Assembly (NCBI RefSeq): GCF_014353015.1 | Contig: NZ_CP060704.1 | Location: 2,505,001-2,569,000 of the forward strand | Length of the DNA: 64,000 bases | Direction of reading: 5' to 3' | From: Chitinimonas koreensis | Lineage (GTDB): Bacteria; Pseudomonadota; Gammaproteobacteria; Burkholderiales; Chitinimonadaceae | Shown: piece by piece, positions 1-11,834 of the stretch | Numbering within the stretch: position 1 is the stretch's first letter | How the letters are laid out: every line of letters begins with the position of its first letter | Notes under the pieces: model-generated | What the model saw: the letters and a program-made list of their open reading frames with translations, nothing else | Told to the model about the DNA's origin: nothing | Database searches by the model: none | Program-made: the position numbers and the translations under genes

Positions 1-424
1 CGGCCTGGCGGACCATGAAGGAAATGGCGGCGGCCGACCACGGCGTGTCGCGGTCGCGGCCGTCCAGGTCGATGCCGATCGCGCGCCACATTTCGCCGAC
101 ATAGCGGTAGTAGGGGGCCAGATGCTCCTGGCCCAGGCCCTGCTCGAAGCGCAGCCATTGGCCCACCGCCGCGGCGACCAGCGCTTCGCGCGCCGGCGGC
201 GCCGGTTCGCGCAGCGAGGGCTGGCCGCCGATCTCGCTCTTCACCATGCCGCTGACCGCGGCGCCGTCGATGCTGGCGCGAACGCGGGTCCAGCCGGCCT
301 GCTCGTGCGGCCCCAGCACCTCGACCGGCTGACCCAGGTGCAGGATGCCGAGCCGGGTCGCCGGCTCGACGATGGGGGCGGAACGGAGGTTCAGCGCCTC
401 CAGGTCTACGAATCTGCTGCTCAT
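1..424 (-). CDS. SH3b + DUF2272 domain protein (partial, 3' end outside window)
   Basis: The ATG at 424 follows a good ribosome site (CAGGAG about 9 bases upstream). About 141 residues are visible before the left edge. The N-terminal ~65 residues resemble a bacterial SH3 domain (LNLRSAP start, LGQPVEVLG, then GWTRVR). From about residue 85 the protein reads like a DUF2272 domain: WLRFEQG, then YYRYVGEMWRAIG, then DTPWSAAAISFMVRQA, where the PWSAA motif is characteristic. Bacterial SH3 domains usually bind cell-wall material; the activity of DUF2272 is not something I can state. It is the last visible gene of the eCIS operon, 93 bases after the giant DUF4157 gene, so it may be a cargo protein or an accessory for particle release. 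That role is inference. Confidence 0.75.
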   Translation of the reverse strand, partial: MSSRFVDLEALNLRSAPIVEPATRLGILHLGQPVEVLGPHEQAGWTRVRASIDGAAVSGMVKSEIGGQPSLREPAPPAREALVAAAVGQWLRFEQGLGQEHLAPYYRYVGEMWRAIGIDLDGRDRDTPWSAAAISFMVRQA

Positions 425-517
425 GACGAACTCCTGTCCGATCGACGAGGTGGCGGCAGTGCGCTGCCCGGCGCGCCGATCGTCCGGCCGGGCCTGCCTC
501 GTCCGCCCGTGCGCGCG

Positions 518-3500
518 CTAGGCCCTGCCGCGCTCCGCGTGTTCGCTGCCTTCGCTGTTGAGCAGCTGCGAGAAGGTGTCCGCGTTCAGGTCCGGCACCT
601 GGAAGCTCACCCGTTCCGGGTCGAACACCACGCCGCGGTCGTCGCTGTAGTAGTCCACCGGCACGTTGAGCCCCAGCGCCAGGTTGCTGCCGACCTCGCG
701 CTCGGCCAGTTGCCAGTCCTTGCGCCACAGCGTGAAGCTGGTGACGAAGGCGTCGGCCACCACCTCGGCGTAGCCGTTGAGGCTGAAGCGCAGCCGCGGC
801 GTCAGCGAGGCGGCCAGGTCGGCGTGCAGGTGCAGGCCGGTGTCGGGCGTCCAGTCGAGGTTCACGCTCGGCGAGACGTCGGCGCGCACCTCGGCCGCGG
901 CCGCCACGTTGATGCCGGCGGTGGCGCGGATCACCGCGGCGCCGAGCGAGACGCCGGCGTCGAGCGAGGCCTCCACGCCGGCCACGCCGGGGATGTTGAA
1001 GCGCGCGTCGCCGGTCACGTGCAGGCTGTCGGGCTGGGCCGGGTTGTAGTCCTCGATGCGCACCTCGGCCTGGGTCAGCCGGCCGGGGCCGACGTGGGCG
1101 TAGCCGGTGACGCGGCCGTTGATGGTCAGCGCCAGGCCCACCGTGTTGCCGCCGACCGCGAAGCCGACCAGCGGCACTGAGACGGTCGGCATGTGGAACA
1201 GCTCGCGCCGCGCGCGTTCGGGCGAGGGGTACTGGTCGAACACCGTCACCGCGTCGGGGATGCCGATGCGGCCGCTGATCAGCATGTCGCCGCTGGGGCG
1301 GATCTTCAGGCCGATGCCGCCCTGCAGCCAGTCGGTCAGCCGCACGTTGACGGTGCCGTTGCCGAAGGCCTTGAGCTCGCTGTTGTCGCCGCCGGGCGTG
1401 ACGTTGCCCTCGTCGTCGACCTGGCCGTTGGTCACGCCGGCCAGCACCGTGCCGTTGACCTGGCCGACCCGGAACGGCGCCTCGGCCGAGAACTTGAACA
1501 GGCCGTCGTCGTAGCTCGCCGCCAGCGCGGTGGTGATGCCGGCGAAGGTGGCGTCGGCGCTGCCGCTGGCCGCCAGCCGCCAGTCCTCGCCCTCCTGCCG
1601 CAGGGTGACGCCGAGCTGGCCGTTGCGGATGCCGGGCCGGTCGCGGAAGCGGGCGTTGCCCGAGATGGTGGCGCCCTCGGGGCCGTCGAAGCCGACCCGC
1701 AGCGAGGCCGATTCGATGCCGGGGATGTCGAGCTCGGCGTCGCCGCTGATCTCGCGCTGCTCGCCGTCGAAACTGGCCTGCACCGTGGCGCTGCGCACGC
1801 CGCGGATCTTGCCGGCGCCGATGCTTACCGTGCCGCTGCCGGAGAACTTGCCGTCCGGCGCCTCGGGCGTCTTGCGGTAGCGCACTTGGATCGAGGCGTC
1901 GGCGTCGAACAGGTTGCGGTCGAAGTCGAAATTGCCGCCGATGCTGAATTCGCCGCGGCTGCTGGCGTCGGCGCCGATGCGGCCGCGGCCCAGGCGGCGG
2001 ATCTCGAAGTCGGCGCCGCCCGACAGCCTCAGGCCCGAGCGCGTGCCGAGCGAGACGGTGAGGTCGCTGCCGAGGATGTTGAACGGCCCGCCCAGCGCCA
2101 GCTCGCCGCCGCCGAAGCTCTTCTCGGCGCGCAGGTCGTCGCCCTCGATCACCAGGTCGACGTTGGCGTTGCGGATCAGCCCGAGGCTCGGGTTGATCTG
2201 GCCGCGCAGCACGATGCCCTTGACCGGGTCGATGTCGACGTTGCCGACGCTGACCGGGCTCATGGCATTGACGCCCTGGTTGCTGAAGATCGCGCTGATC
2301 TGGCCCTGGATCGAGGCCTTGTTGATGACGCCGGCGTAGGGCAGGCCGTTCTTGCGGTCGACTGGAATCTCGACCCGGATGCCGTTGAAGTTGAGCTGCG
2401 GATTGTGCTTGAACAGCTCGCCGCGCAGCGCGCCGGCCTGGGCGCCGCTGCCGCCGACGTCGAACTGGACCGATTGCAGGTGGAAACCCTTGATCCAGTC
2501 GTCGTCGGCGATATTGCGAGTGTTGCCGCTGCCGGCCGGCCAGTCGAACAGCTTGGGCCGGCCGATGGTATGGCTGTAGATGGCGATGCGGCTGGCCGAG
2601 CCGGTCAGGCTCGCCACCGGCACGTCGGATGGCCAGGGCGAGAAGCCGCCGCCGGCGTTCGGGTGCAGCGGCGAATAGATGTTGATGTAGTTGGCGAAAT
2701 CGATGTGGTTGCCCTGGTTCAGTTCGTCCTGCAGCCAGTACTCGGCGGAGGCCGGATTGCAGGCGCCGCGGAAGTCGGTGAAGTTGATCTGGTAGTTGGC
2801 CTTGAGCGCCGCGACGCTCTGGTGCGCCGGCGGCAGGGTGCTGCGATTGGCGGTCAGCCAGGTGTCGAGGCTGGCGATGATGGCTTCCTTGATCGCGTCG
2901 CCCGAGCCCATGTTGGCGCGCGACTCGAGCATTTCCATATTGTCGATGGTGTTGGTGCCGTTGACCTGCAGTTCGACGATGTGGTCGACATGGAAGCTGC
3001 GCGCCTGGCCCTGCTTGTTCCAGATCGGCCGGCGCAGGGTTTCGGCCAGTTCGGCCGGGGTGCCGACCGCGATGTCGATATTGTCGCCGGCGCGGTGCTT
3101 GGGCCGGATCAGGTAGGGTTCGCTGCGCGAGGCGCTGCCGATCCGGGTGTGGATCTTGTCCAGCGCGGCGGTCGAGGTGGCGGTGCGCATCCAGACTTCC
3201 GACTGGTTGTTCACCGTGCGGGTGTAATTGGCCGGCCGGTACAGCGTGCCGGCGGTCTTCTTGGCGGTGTATAGCGCGTTGCGGTGCGCGACGTTGGCCT
3301 TGAAGCGCGGCAGGTTCAGCATCGGCAGCGTGATCACCGGCGTGCTGGCGGTGCCGCCGGCGGCGGCCGTGGTCCCGGCCCCGGTTCCGGTCGTGGCCGT
3401 GCCGGTGCCGCCCGCCGTCCCGGTCGTGGTCGCGCCGGTCGTGGTGCCGGTCGTCGCGGCCGTCGCCGGCGGCACCGGGGCGGCGGTGGTGCCGCCGCCG

Positions 3501-6500
3501 GCCGGCGGATCGCCTTCGCCGCGCATCGCCTGGCGCGCCGCGCCGCCGTTCTGCTGCTGCACGTGGGCCAGCTCGTGCGCCAGCAGGCGCTGGCCTTCGG
3601 GCTCGTCCGGCGCGTAGGCGTGCTCGGCGAACACGATGTGCTCGCCGACGGTGAAGGCCTTGGCGTGCAGCTGCCGCGCCAGCCGGTCGGCGGCGCGGCC
3701 GGTGTGGATCTGCACCGGCGGCAGCTTGGTGCCGAGGCTGCTCTCGAAGCGCATCCGCGACGACGGATCGAGCGGCGCGCCCCGGCCCAGCGCGGCGATC
3801 TCCTCCTCGCCGATGGGCGCTGCCGCCGCGGCCGGGTCGGGCGGCGGCACGCCGGTGGCAGCCTCGTCGACCTTGCGGTTGGCCGGCGTGTCGGCGCCGC
3901 CGCCGTCGGGCGAGGCGCCGGCCGGGGTGACCGACGGCTCGGGCACCGGCGCGCCGTCGCCCTGCGGCTCGTTCTTCACCGTCTCCTGCGCCGGCTCGTT
4001 GTTGAGCAGCTTGAGGAAGTCGTCGTCCTTCAGCTCCGGCTTGGGGATGCTGATGTCCTTCTCGGGATCGAAGCGCAGGCCGCTGTTGCTGTTGTAGCCG
4101 AGCTTGGCCGAGGCGGTGACCGCCAGCGGCAGCTTGAACGAGGCGCTGCCCAGTTCCCACTTGCGGCTCCACACCGTGATGGTGTCGACCACCACGTTGA
4201 GCTTGGCGAACACCTCGCCGGTCAGCGAGAACTTCAGCTGCGGCTGGAAGTTGAGCGCGGCGTTGGCCTCGAGGTCGAAGCCCTCGCTCTTGCTCCAGCT
4301 GAACTTGGTATTGGCCTTGATCAGCGGCGGGTCGGCCGGGATGCCGGCCTCGGCGGTGATGCCGATGGCGCCGCCGAGCTCGGCCACCAGCACCTTGGCC
4401 GAGATGTTGGCGGTGGCGCTGAGCGCGATGCCGGCCTTGGCCGGCACTTCGAAGTCCGACTTGCCGCCGAGCTTGAGCGTGTCGATGCTGACGTTGGCCG
4501 GGTTGAACGGCTCGATGGTCAGCGTGGTGTTCTTCATGGTGCCCGGCCCGACCGAGGCCTCGGCGGTGACCTTGCCCTGGGCGTAGAACACGATGGCGAC
4601 GCCGACGCCGGCCACCGTGATGCCGCACAGCGGGATGTCGGGCGTCTTGATGTCGAGCAGGGTGCGCTTGGACTTGTCGCCGGCCGGGATCTGCGGGAAC
4701 AGCTCGATGTCGGCCACGGTGACCGAGCCGCCGATCTCGACGCTGGCGTCGGGCTTGAGCACCAGCTTCACCTTGCCGCTGATCTTGTCGGTCAGCTTGA
4801 CCGTCAGCTCGCCCTGGCCGAAGGCCTTGAAATCCTTGCCGCCGCCTTCGCCCGAGACGTTGCCCTTCTCGTCGACCTCGCCGTTGGTGACGCCGATGGT
4901 GACGTCGCCCTTGACCCGGTCGCCCTCGCCGAACTTGAAGCCGACCTGGCCCTTGAGCAGCACCACGCCCTTGGCGTAGCTGCCCTTGATATTGCTGCTG
5001 ACGCCGGGGATGTTGGGCGTGACGTCGCCCGAGCCGGACAGCGACCAGTCGGCGCCGGCGCGTTCGAGCTTCATGGTCAGCTTGCCCGACTGGATGCCGG
5101 GCAGCTTCTCCAGCTCGCCGTCGCCCTGCACCGAGAAGTGCTCGGGGTCCTTCAGGTCGATGGCGAGGCCGAAGGCCTTGATGCCGGGGATGTCGGTCTC
5201 GGCCTTGCCATCCGCGGTGAAGGTCTCGTTCTCGACCTTGGCGTTGATGGTGGCGCCCTTGATGCCCTTGATCTTGTCCTTGCCGATCTTGAGCTGGGCC
5301 TCGCCGGAGAACTTGCCTTCCTCGCCCTCCTTGACGTAGCTCACGCCGAGCTTGGCCTGGGCGTCGAACAGCTTCTTGTCGAATTCGAAATCGCCGCGGA
5401 TGGCGAAGCTGGCCATCTTGCCGGTAGCGGTCAGCTTGCCGTCGCCCAGGCCGGTGATGGTGAACAGCACCACGCCGGTGGCGCTGAAGCCGGACTTGGT
5501 GCCCAGCGCCACGGTGAGGCTGCTGCCGGTGATCTTGAACGGGCCGGGCAGCTTGATCTCGTCGCCGGTGAAGGTCTTCTGCACCCGCAGGTCGGTGCCC
5601 TCGACCACCAGGTCCAGCTGGGTGCCCTTGAACAGGCCGAGGCTGGGGTTGACCACGCCGGTGATCATCAGCCCCGAGGGCAGGATGTCGAACTCGACGA
5701 TCTCGATCGGGCTCATCTCCTTGAGCGCGAAGGCCTTGGCGATCTTGCCGGCGGCGCCGAGCACGTTGATGTAGCCGGCCTGCTTCACGTTGCCGCCGCT
5801 GCCGGGCAGCCGCTTGATGGTCAGGTCCAGCGTGTTGCCGCCGCCGGGGTTCTGCAGCTGGGCGATGTCGATCTGGGCCTGCAGCGTGCCGGCGTTTTCG
5901 CCGCCGGCCGAGAGGTTGAGGTCGAAGCCCGACAGCTTGATGCCGCGGATCCAGTCGGCGTTGAGGATGCTCTTGTCCTTGGGCTTGCCGTTGGCGTCGA
6001 GCTTGATCTGCTTGGGCGCGCCGCCCGACTTGCTCGGGTAGAGCACGAACAGGTCGGGCCCGCCGAAGAACGGCTCCTTGTCGACGCCCCGCGGCCAGGG
6101 CAGCACGTTGCCGCTGGCGGCGGCCGCGTCGGGGTCGTAGATGTTGAGGCCCTTCTTGGCCGGCTCGAACTTGTTGACCGCGTCGATGCTCCAGGACGAG
6201 GTCTTGCCGCCGCCGGCGGCGGTGGCGAAGTCCGAGTAGAGCAGGTCGTACTTGGCCTTGATCTTCTCGACGTCGCCGTTCTCCTTGTCCTTCATCTTGC
6301 CCAGGATGCCGGTGATCGAGACGTCGATGCTGGAGCCGGAGGAGCGGTTGCTGCTGGCGTCGCGCAGCTCGAGGTTGCTCTCGACGTCGAACGAGGGGCC
6401 GCCGATCTGCAGCTCGATCATATGGTCGACGTCGTAGGCGACCGGCGTGCCGCTGTCGTCCCAGCGCGGCTTGCGGGCGATCTCGCCGATCTCCTTGGGC

Positions 6501-7980
6501 GGGCCGATCAGCGCCTCCTTGTTGTCGGCGCTGAGCGCGCTGGCCTTGGGCACCGCCACGTAGAGGCCGTCCTCCTTCAGCCCCATGGCCGCGGCGAAGC
6601 CGTCGCGCGCGCCCTTGGTGGCCTTGCGCCAGGTCGAGATCTGCTTGGAGCCTTCCTCCTTGCGGTTGTAGCCGGCCGGCCGCTTGTAGGGCGTGGCGGT
6701 GTAGTAGCCGGCCTTGAAGGCCGGGATGGCGACGCCCTTGACGTCGATGCTGTTGCCGCCGGCCGCTCCGCCGCCACCGCCGGCTGGTGCGGGGCCCTCG
6801 CGCATCACCTGGCGCGGCACGGTGTCCTGCCGCTGCTGCAGCACGTGGGTCAGCTCGTGGGCCAGCAGCCGCTTGCCCTCGCTGCCTTCGGGCTGGTACT
6901 GGCCGGCGGCGAAGGCGATGTGGTGGCCGTAGGTGAAGGCGCGGGCGTGGATCTGCTTGGCGGCGGTGTCGGCCTGGGCATCGTGGTGGATGCGCACGGC
7001 CGACAGGTCGCAGCCCAGCCGCTGCTCGAAGAAGCTGCGCGTCTGCGGATCGAGCGGCTGGCCGGCGCCGAGCTTGTCGGCGAAATCGGCCGGCACGCTG
7101 GGCTTGGCCTGCTCGGCATCGGCGCCGGCCTGGGGCGCGGCCGCGGCGCGGCTGACGGCGGGCGGGCCGCTCTGGCCGGCGAGGCCGCTGTCGGCAGCGG
7201 CGCCGCCGTGGGTGCCGCCGGTGCTGGCCGGCTTGTCGGCCTTCGGCGTCTTGCCCTCGGCCACCGGGGCCTTGGCCGCATCGGGCGGGCCGGCCTTGGC
7301 GCCGGCTGCGGCGTCGGCGGCCGGTGCGGCGGCGCGGGCGACCTGCTCGGCCGGTTTGCCGGCGGGCGGGGCAGGGCGGGTCTGGCCGCCGGATGGCGGC
7401 TTGGTGGCCTGGCCGGCGGGGCCGGCCTGGCCGGCGGGGCCGGACTTGTCGCCCGCGCTCGCGGCGCCGGCGCTGCCGGATTGGGCGCCCGCGGCCGGGG
7501 CGGCGCCGCTCCCTTCCCCTTCCCGCTTCCCCCTTCCCGTTTGCCGTCCTTGCCGCCGCCGGCCGGTTCTTCCATGCGCATCACCTTGTCGGCGACCGCG
7601 TCGGCCTCGCGCTCGACCGCGTCGCCGGGCTCGCTGACGCTGAGCTTGGCGCGCACCGCCATGCGGTCGAAGCGCTGGGCGGCGACCGCCGCGCCCGATT
7701 CGGCCGGCTTGGCCGCGCCGGCACCGGCGGCGTCCTTGCCGCCTTCGGCACCCTTGGCGCCCGCGCCCTTGGCATCGCCCGCCGCACCCTTGGCGCCGGC
7801 GGCGCCCTTGTCGGCGCCACCGGCCTTGTTCGCGCCGGCCTTGTCGCCGCCGGCTTCGGGCTTGGCGCCGGCCTTGGCGGCACCCTCGCTGCCCTTGCCG
7901 GCCGGCGGGGCGCCGGTCTTGGCGCCGGCGGGTGCCTTGCCGGCCGGTTTCTTGGCTTCGCTTGCGGCTTCCGTACCCAT
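518..7980 (-). CDS. giant eCIS-associated protein with two DUF4157 + HNH-like + beta-repeat modules (one frameshift)
   Basis: The start at 7980 is set by GCAGGAG before the ATG; a longer Arg-rich frame opening at 8026 is a shadow. A single missing G in a polypurine tract near 7511-7540 breaks the frame; repaired length is about 2487 aa. Order: an Ala/Lys/Gly-rich leader; a DUF4157 front motif at about 113-134 (LSVSEPGDAVEREADAVA); a disordered linker; a full DUF4157 domain with HELTH near residue 375; an HNH-like segment near 515-550 (VDHMIELQIGG, then NLEL); and a long Gly/Val-rich beta region. The whole unit then recurs: DUF4157 with HELAH near 1469, VDHIVELQVNG near 1663, and matching beta repeats to the end. 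DUF4157 is the eCIS core domain found on proteins encoded beside these particles. An effector or structural cargo role is inferred; nuclease activity is unproven because the canonical last HNH histidine is not obvious. Confidence 0.8.
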
Positions 7981-8029
7981 GGCGGTGCTCCTGCTGGTGC
8001 TGCGTTTTTGCCGGCCGCGGCGTCATGCA

Positions 8030-8220
8030 CGGTCGATGCTGCGCCGGCCGTGCTCCCTTCTCCCACCGGGAGAAGGGCTGGGGATGAGGGGCGGCCGCTC
8101 CGCGATCGCTGCCGGCGCCCCTGTGGCTCGGACGTTGCGGTCCTCGCTGGAGCAGGCCGTGATGTCTGAACCGCGCCCTCTCATCCCAACCCTTCTCCCG
8201 ATGGGAGAAGGGCCTTTGAC
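8030..8220. repeat. composite intergenic repeat, family A copy 1 (two hairpins)
   Basis: The gap between the two largest genes of the cluster holds two hairpins with identical 10-base arms, CCCTTCTCCC and GGGAGAAGGG, at 8055-8077 and 8190-8212. Each is flanked by pieces reading like GGGGATGAGGGG and TCTGAACCGCGCCCTC. The same arrangement recurs near 32.7 and 35.5 kb. No gene is seen in the gap. Confidence 0.7.
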
Positions 8221-8228
8221 GCGTCTCG

Positions 8229-8300
8229 CAGGAGCGGCTTCAGCTGCGAATGGTTGGTGCCGGCACGAGCGACCATTCGCGGCTGAAGCCGCTCCTACCC
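8229..8300. repeat. REP-like palindromic repeat, family C copy 1
   Basis: A long inverted repeat has outer arms GCAGGAGCGGCTTCAGCTGC and GCGGCTGAAGCCGCTCCTAC around a short spacer. It ends 9 bases beyond the stop of the gene ending at 8309, so it could act as a 3' hairpin. A close relative lies at 29.93-29.99 kb. Confidence 0.75.
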
Positions 8301-8308
8301 CGATCGCC

Positions 8309-11300
8309 CTACGGCTTGAACGCCCCGAACGGCAGGATCGTCGCCACCGCCGCATCCTTCAGCAGCGCATTCGGCAGCGCGAAATCGCCGCCCGCGGCCG
8401 GCGCCCCGGCCGCCGCGCGGATCGTGTCGTGCTCTTCCTGCACATGCTGCTCGGGCGGAATCGCGTTGCCGCGCACGATCATCGCGTCGGTGAAGTTCAC
8501 GTCGAAGTTCTTGCGGATCTCGTCCGCCAGCTTCTTCAGCTCGGTCTCGTCGGCCGCCGCCAGTTGGCCGTCGACGAAGTGCACCGTCAGCGCGAAGGTG
8601 CTCTTCTGGTCGACCTGGTTCTCCAGCTCGTTCCACACCGTGGCCGAGCCCGACTTCAGGTCGTCCAGCGAGGCGAACAGGTTCTCGTTGTGGATCAGCA
8701 GCACGCGGTGGGCGGTCTCGACCTCGGTCGGCGGCGCCTGCTCGGCGGTCACCAGCAGCATGCCGCCGTCGAACTGCGCGTCCTCCAGCGGCTTGGGCGC
8801 GCGCGACAGCGCATGCACCACGTCGACCGACGGCGGCTCGATCAGGCCGCCGAGCAGGCCGACCAGCCGGCGCAGCCGGTAGTGGTTCTGCCAGCCCTGG
8901 CCGGCGCGCGGCGCCTGCTCCCACACCCGGCCGAGCACCAGCTTGGCGGCCGGCTTGGCCTTCTTCCAGTCGGCCAGCACCGTCTTCTGCAGCTCGATCG
9001 GCGTCAGCGCGTCGTCGAGGTAGTGCAGCACGTCGACGCGCTTGAAGCTGAAGCGCTTGAGCGTCTCGGCGTCGTTGTCGTCGATGGCCTGGCGCAGCGT
9101 CTCCAGCTCGCCGACGTCCTCCAGCCGCAGGTGCCAGGTCTGGAAGCCCTCGGCCTGGGCCGCCGGCGCGGTGCAGGCGCACGACGCGTCGCACACCGCC
9201 TGCCGGCGGCGGCGGAACATCACCCAGTCGTGCACCGCGCGGACCCGCAGCGGGCCGCTGGCCGTCACGGCCGGGAACAGCCGGTTGCGCGCGCGGCTCA
9301 GGAAGGCCGGGTTGGCGGTGTATTCCGACAAGGTGGCGATCGCGTTGAGCGCCTCCAGCCGGATCGGGCTCTCGGGCGCCGGCAGCTGCTCCATCTCGCG
9401 CAGCGTCAGGAAGGAGGCGAACGGGCCTTCGCTCTCCTCGGCCAGGTACGGGCCGTTGTCGAGCAGGTAGTTGTTCTCCATGTGGGTGTAGTTCGGCGTC
9501 GGCTCGCCGATGCTGCGGCGCAGGCCGACCTCGGCCAGCCGCGGCTGGCCGCTCCAGTGCGCCTCGGCGCTGAGTCCGAGCCGGCGCAGCGAGGCGAGGG
9601 CCGGCACGATCCAGACCTTGCCGCTGCGGGCGTCGCCCTTGCGGTAGACCACCACCTCGAGGCTGGCCGGCTGGTCGGGCTCGTCGTCCTCGTCCGGCTC
9701 GCCGTTCTTGTAGGTCAGCGCCTGCGGGTAGAGCGTCAGCTCGCCGCTGACCGCATCGGTATCGACGTCGGACTTGAACAGCGCGTCGATGCGCAGCCGC
9801 GCCGGGCCCTCGGCCACCAGGCCGAAGGCGAACGACTGCTCGGCGGCGGTGGCCGACATGCCGATCCGGAGCTCGAAGTCGCCGCCGACCACCGCGCCTT
9901 CGCCGCGGGCGAACGGGTCCTCGTCGATGTCGAGGCCGAGGTAGACGCCGGGCAGGCTCACCGTCAGCTCCGGCTGGTCGTTGCCGCCGCTGCTGCCGCT
10001 GCCGGTGTCGAAGCTGCCCGAGGCCGGCGGCGTGCCGCTGCCGCCCGCGCCCGGCGCCGGCTGGGCCTGCGGGATCGGCTTGGGCTTATTGGTGTAGAAC
10101 AGGTCCTGGTGGCAGATCAGCGTGAAGGCGGCGCCGCCGTTGTCCTTGCGCACCGTGCGGGCCAGGCCGGCCAGGCCCTGGTCGGTGTCGACGCCGTCGG
10201 CGGTGTCGACCACCCGGTTCAGGCGCTTGGACTTGAGGAAGCTGCCGGCCCGCTCCGGGCCAGCTTTTCCTCCTTGGCGTCCTTGGCGCCCAGTTCGAGC
10301 TTCCGGTTGTCCTTCACCTCGGCCGACGACAGGAACTTGAGGTCGATGTCGGCGAACCAGTAGACGCCGTCGGCCACGCCCTGGGCGTCGGCGATCTCGC
10401 CGTCGGGCACGAAGATCTCGACTTCCTCCTTCTGCGCCGGGTTGTCCAGGCCGCGGGTGAGCGAGATGCGGTCCATGTGCTGGGCCGCCTCGACCTCGTG
10501 CGGGATGTAGTCGGGCCGCGCGGCGCAGAAAGTGAGGCTGACGCCCTCGCCGAACATGCGCTCAAGCTGTTCGTTGACCGGCTGCTTGCCCGGCTGCACC
10601 GGCAGGTAGCCGGCCGGCGGCAGCTCGACGAAGCCGGCGCCGAGCAGCATGCGGTTCTTCGGCAGCGCCAGCGGGCCGTCCTGGCCGTCGCCGAGCTGGG
10701 TCGCCAGCGTGCCGAGCTGCTTGTCGGACTGCTTCAGCAGCTTGAGCGCGCTGTCGATCTTGGCCGATTCCTCGCCGAGCATCTCGAGGATCTTCTTGCT
10801 GCCGGCCGCGTAGTTCTTGCGTGCCTGTTCGAGCTGGCGGCGCGTCTCGTCGAGCAGCTGGCGCAGCCGGCGGCAGTCGTCGTCGATCGGATCGAAGTCG
10901 CCGGTACCGGGCTTGAACACGCCCGACAGCTGGCACTGGAACTGCAGGATCTGCGCCAGGAACACGTTCCACGGCCGCATCCGCATGCGGCCCTGCCAAT
11001 AGCCGCGCGCCTGGCTGTCCATGCGTTCGCGCCGGGCGCTCCAGGCGTCGAGGAAGCGCACGCTGTCGCCCTCGCGCGCCAACAGGCCGATCGGCACTTC
11101 GTCGCGGCCGTACAGCGCGGCCGGGTTGCACCAGACCGGGCCGGCGAGGCCGGCGCCCGACAGCAGCGAGGCGGTCAGCCACGGCTCGGCCTTGAAATAG
11201 GCCGAGGCGGCGCGGTTGCGCAGGTGCTGGGCGGCCAGGGCTGGCTGGCGCTGTCGGGCAGGCCAGTACGATCGGCCGCAGCCGCAGCACCAGGCCTTCG

Positions 11301-11831
11301 CGCCAGTAGGGCCGCTGGGTATCGGTGACGCAAGCGTCCTCGCACAGCTTGCCGTAGACCTCCTCGTTGCCGCACAGGCCCTGCAACGGGCCGACGGTGA
11401 TCTCGTACAGGCCGGTGCCGGGCGAGGACGGATCGCCGGGCTGGTCCTCGCAATCGCAGCTGCCGAAGGCGCCGCTGCCGCTGGCGGGGCCGGCCGCGCC
11501 GCGGCGATCAGCTCGGCCAGGCTGGCCGAGAAGCCCTGGTTCAGCAGCACCGTGTTGCCGGCCGGGGTGATGGCCAGGCCCGGCGTGAGCGCCAGCTGGC
11601 CGCCGTCGAGCGCGATGCCGAGGCCATGCACCACGCCCCAGCCGCCGGCCAGGTTGGACAGCCGGACGAGGTTGCGGTGGTAGTCCTGTTCCAGCGTGAG
11701 CGCATCGGCGCGCAGGAACTTGCCGTCGAAGTAGTGCAGCCGGGTCAGCGGCGTGCCCTGTTCGATGCGGGCGACGCCGTCCTGCACGCCGAGGCGGCAT
11801 GGGCGGCTTGGGGGTCGAGATCGTTGGGCAT
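8309..11831 (-). CDS. large eCIS-cluster protein with N-terminal YF...EQ.YH motif (about 1175 aa, several frameshifts)
   Basis: I read this as one gene. The ATG at 11831 follows the previous stop by three bases. Five single-base G/C repairs (near 11810, 11488, 11260, 11238 and 10257) give one uninterrupted frame of about 1175 aa ending at 8309, and the total length then divides by three. Near the N-terminus it reads TRLHYFDGKFLRADALTLEQ, then YHRN and GWGVVHGLGI, matching the same region of the upstream gene. The middle is helical and charged (ETRRQLEQARKNYAAGSKKI). The C-terminal 640 residues have no domain I recognise. If the 10257 shift were real, the tail would be a separate ORF starting with GTG at 10213, but no ribosome site precedes it. 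It is probably a baseplate-associated or surface component; that is inference. Confidence 0.6.
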
Positions 11832-11834
11832 GGG

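Noticed and set aside
7981..8026. Upstream start of the giant eCIS gene at 8026
   Set aside because: That frame begins with 120 Arg/Gln/Gly-rich residues antithetical to the DUF4157 leader; the ATG at 7980 has a ribosome site and the correct N-terminal motif.
10213..10219. Treating the protein at 8309-10213 as an independent gene
   Set aside because: Its GTG has no ribosome site and one added C joins it smoothly to the upstream frame; a separate gene remains possible but less likely.
3284..10363. Plus-strand open frame of 2359 codons, and similar long frames at 1193-3274, 17337-20972 and 21176-24463
   Set aside because: They are antisense to recognisable eCIS genes, start without ribosome sites and have the Arg/Ala/Gly/His-rich composition expected from reading GC-rich genes backwards.
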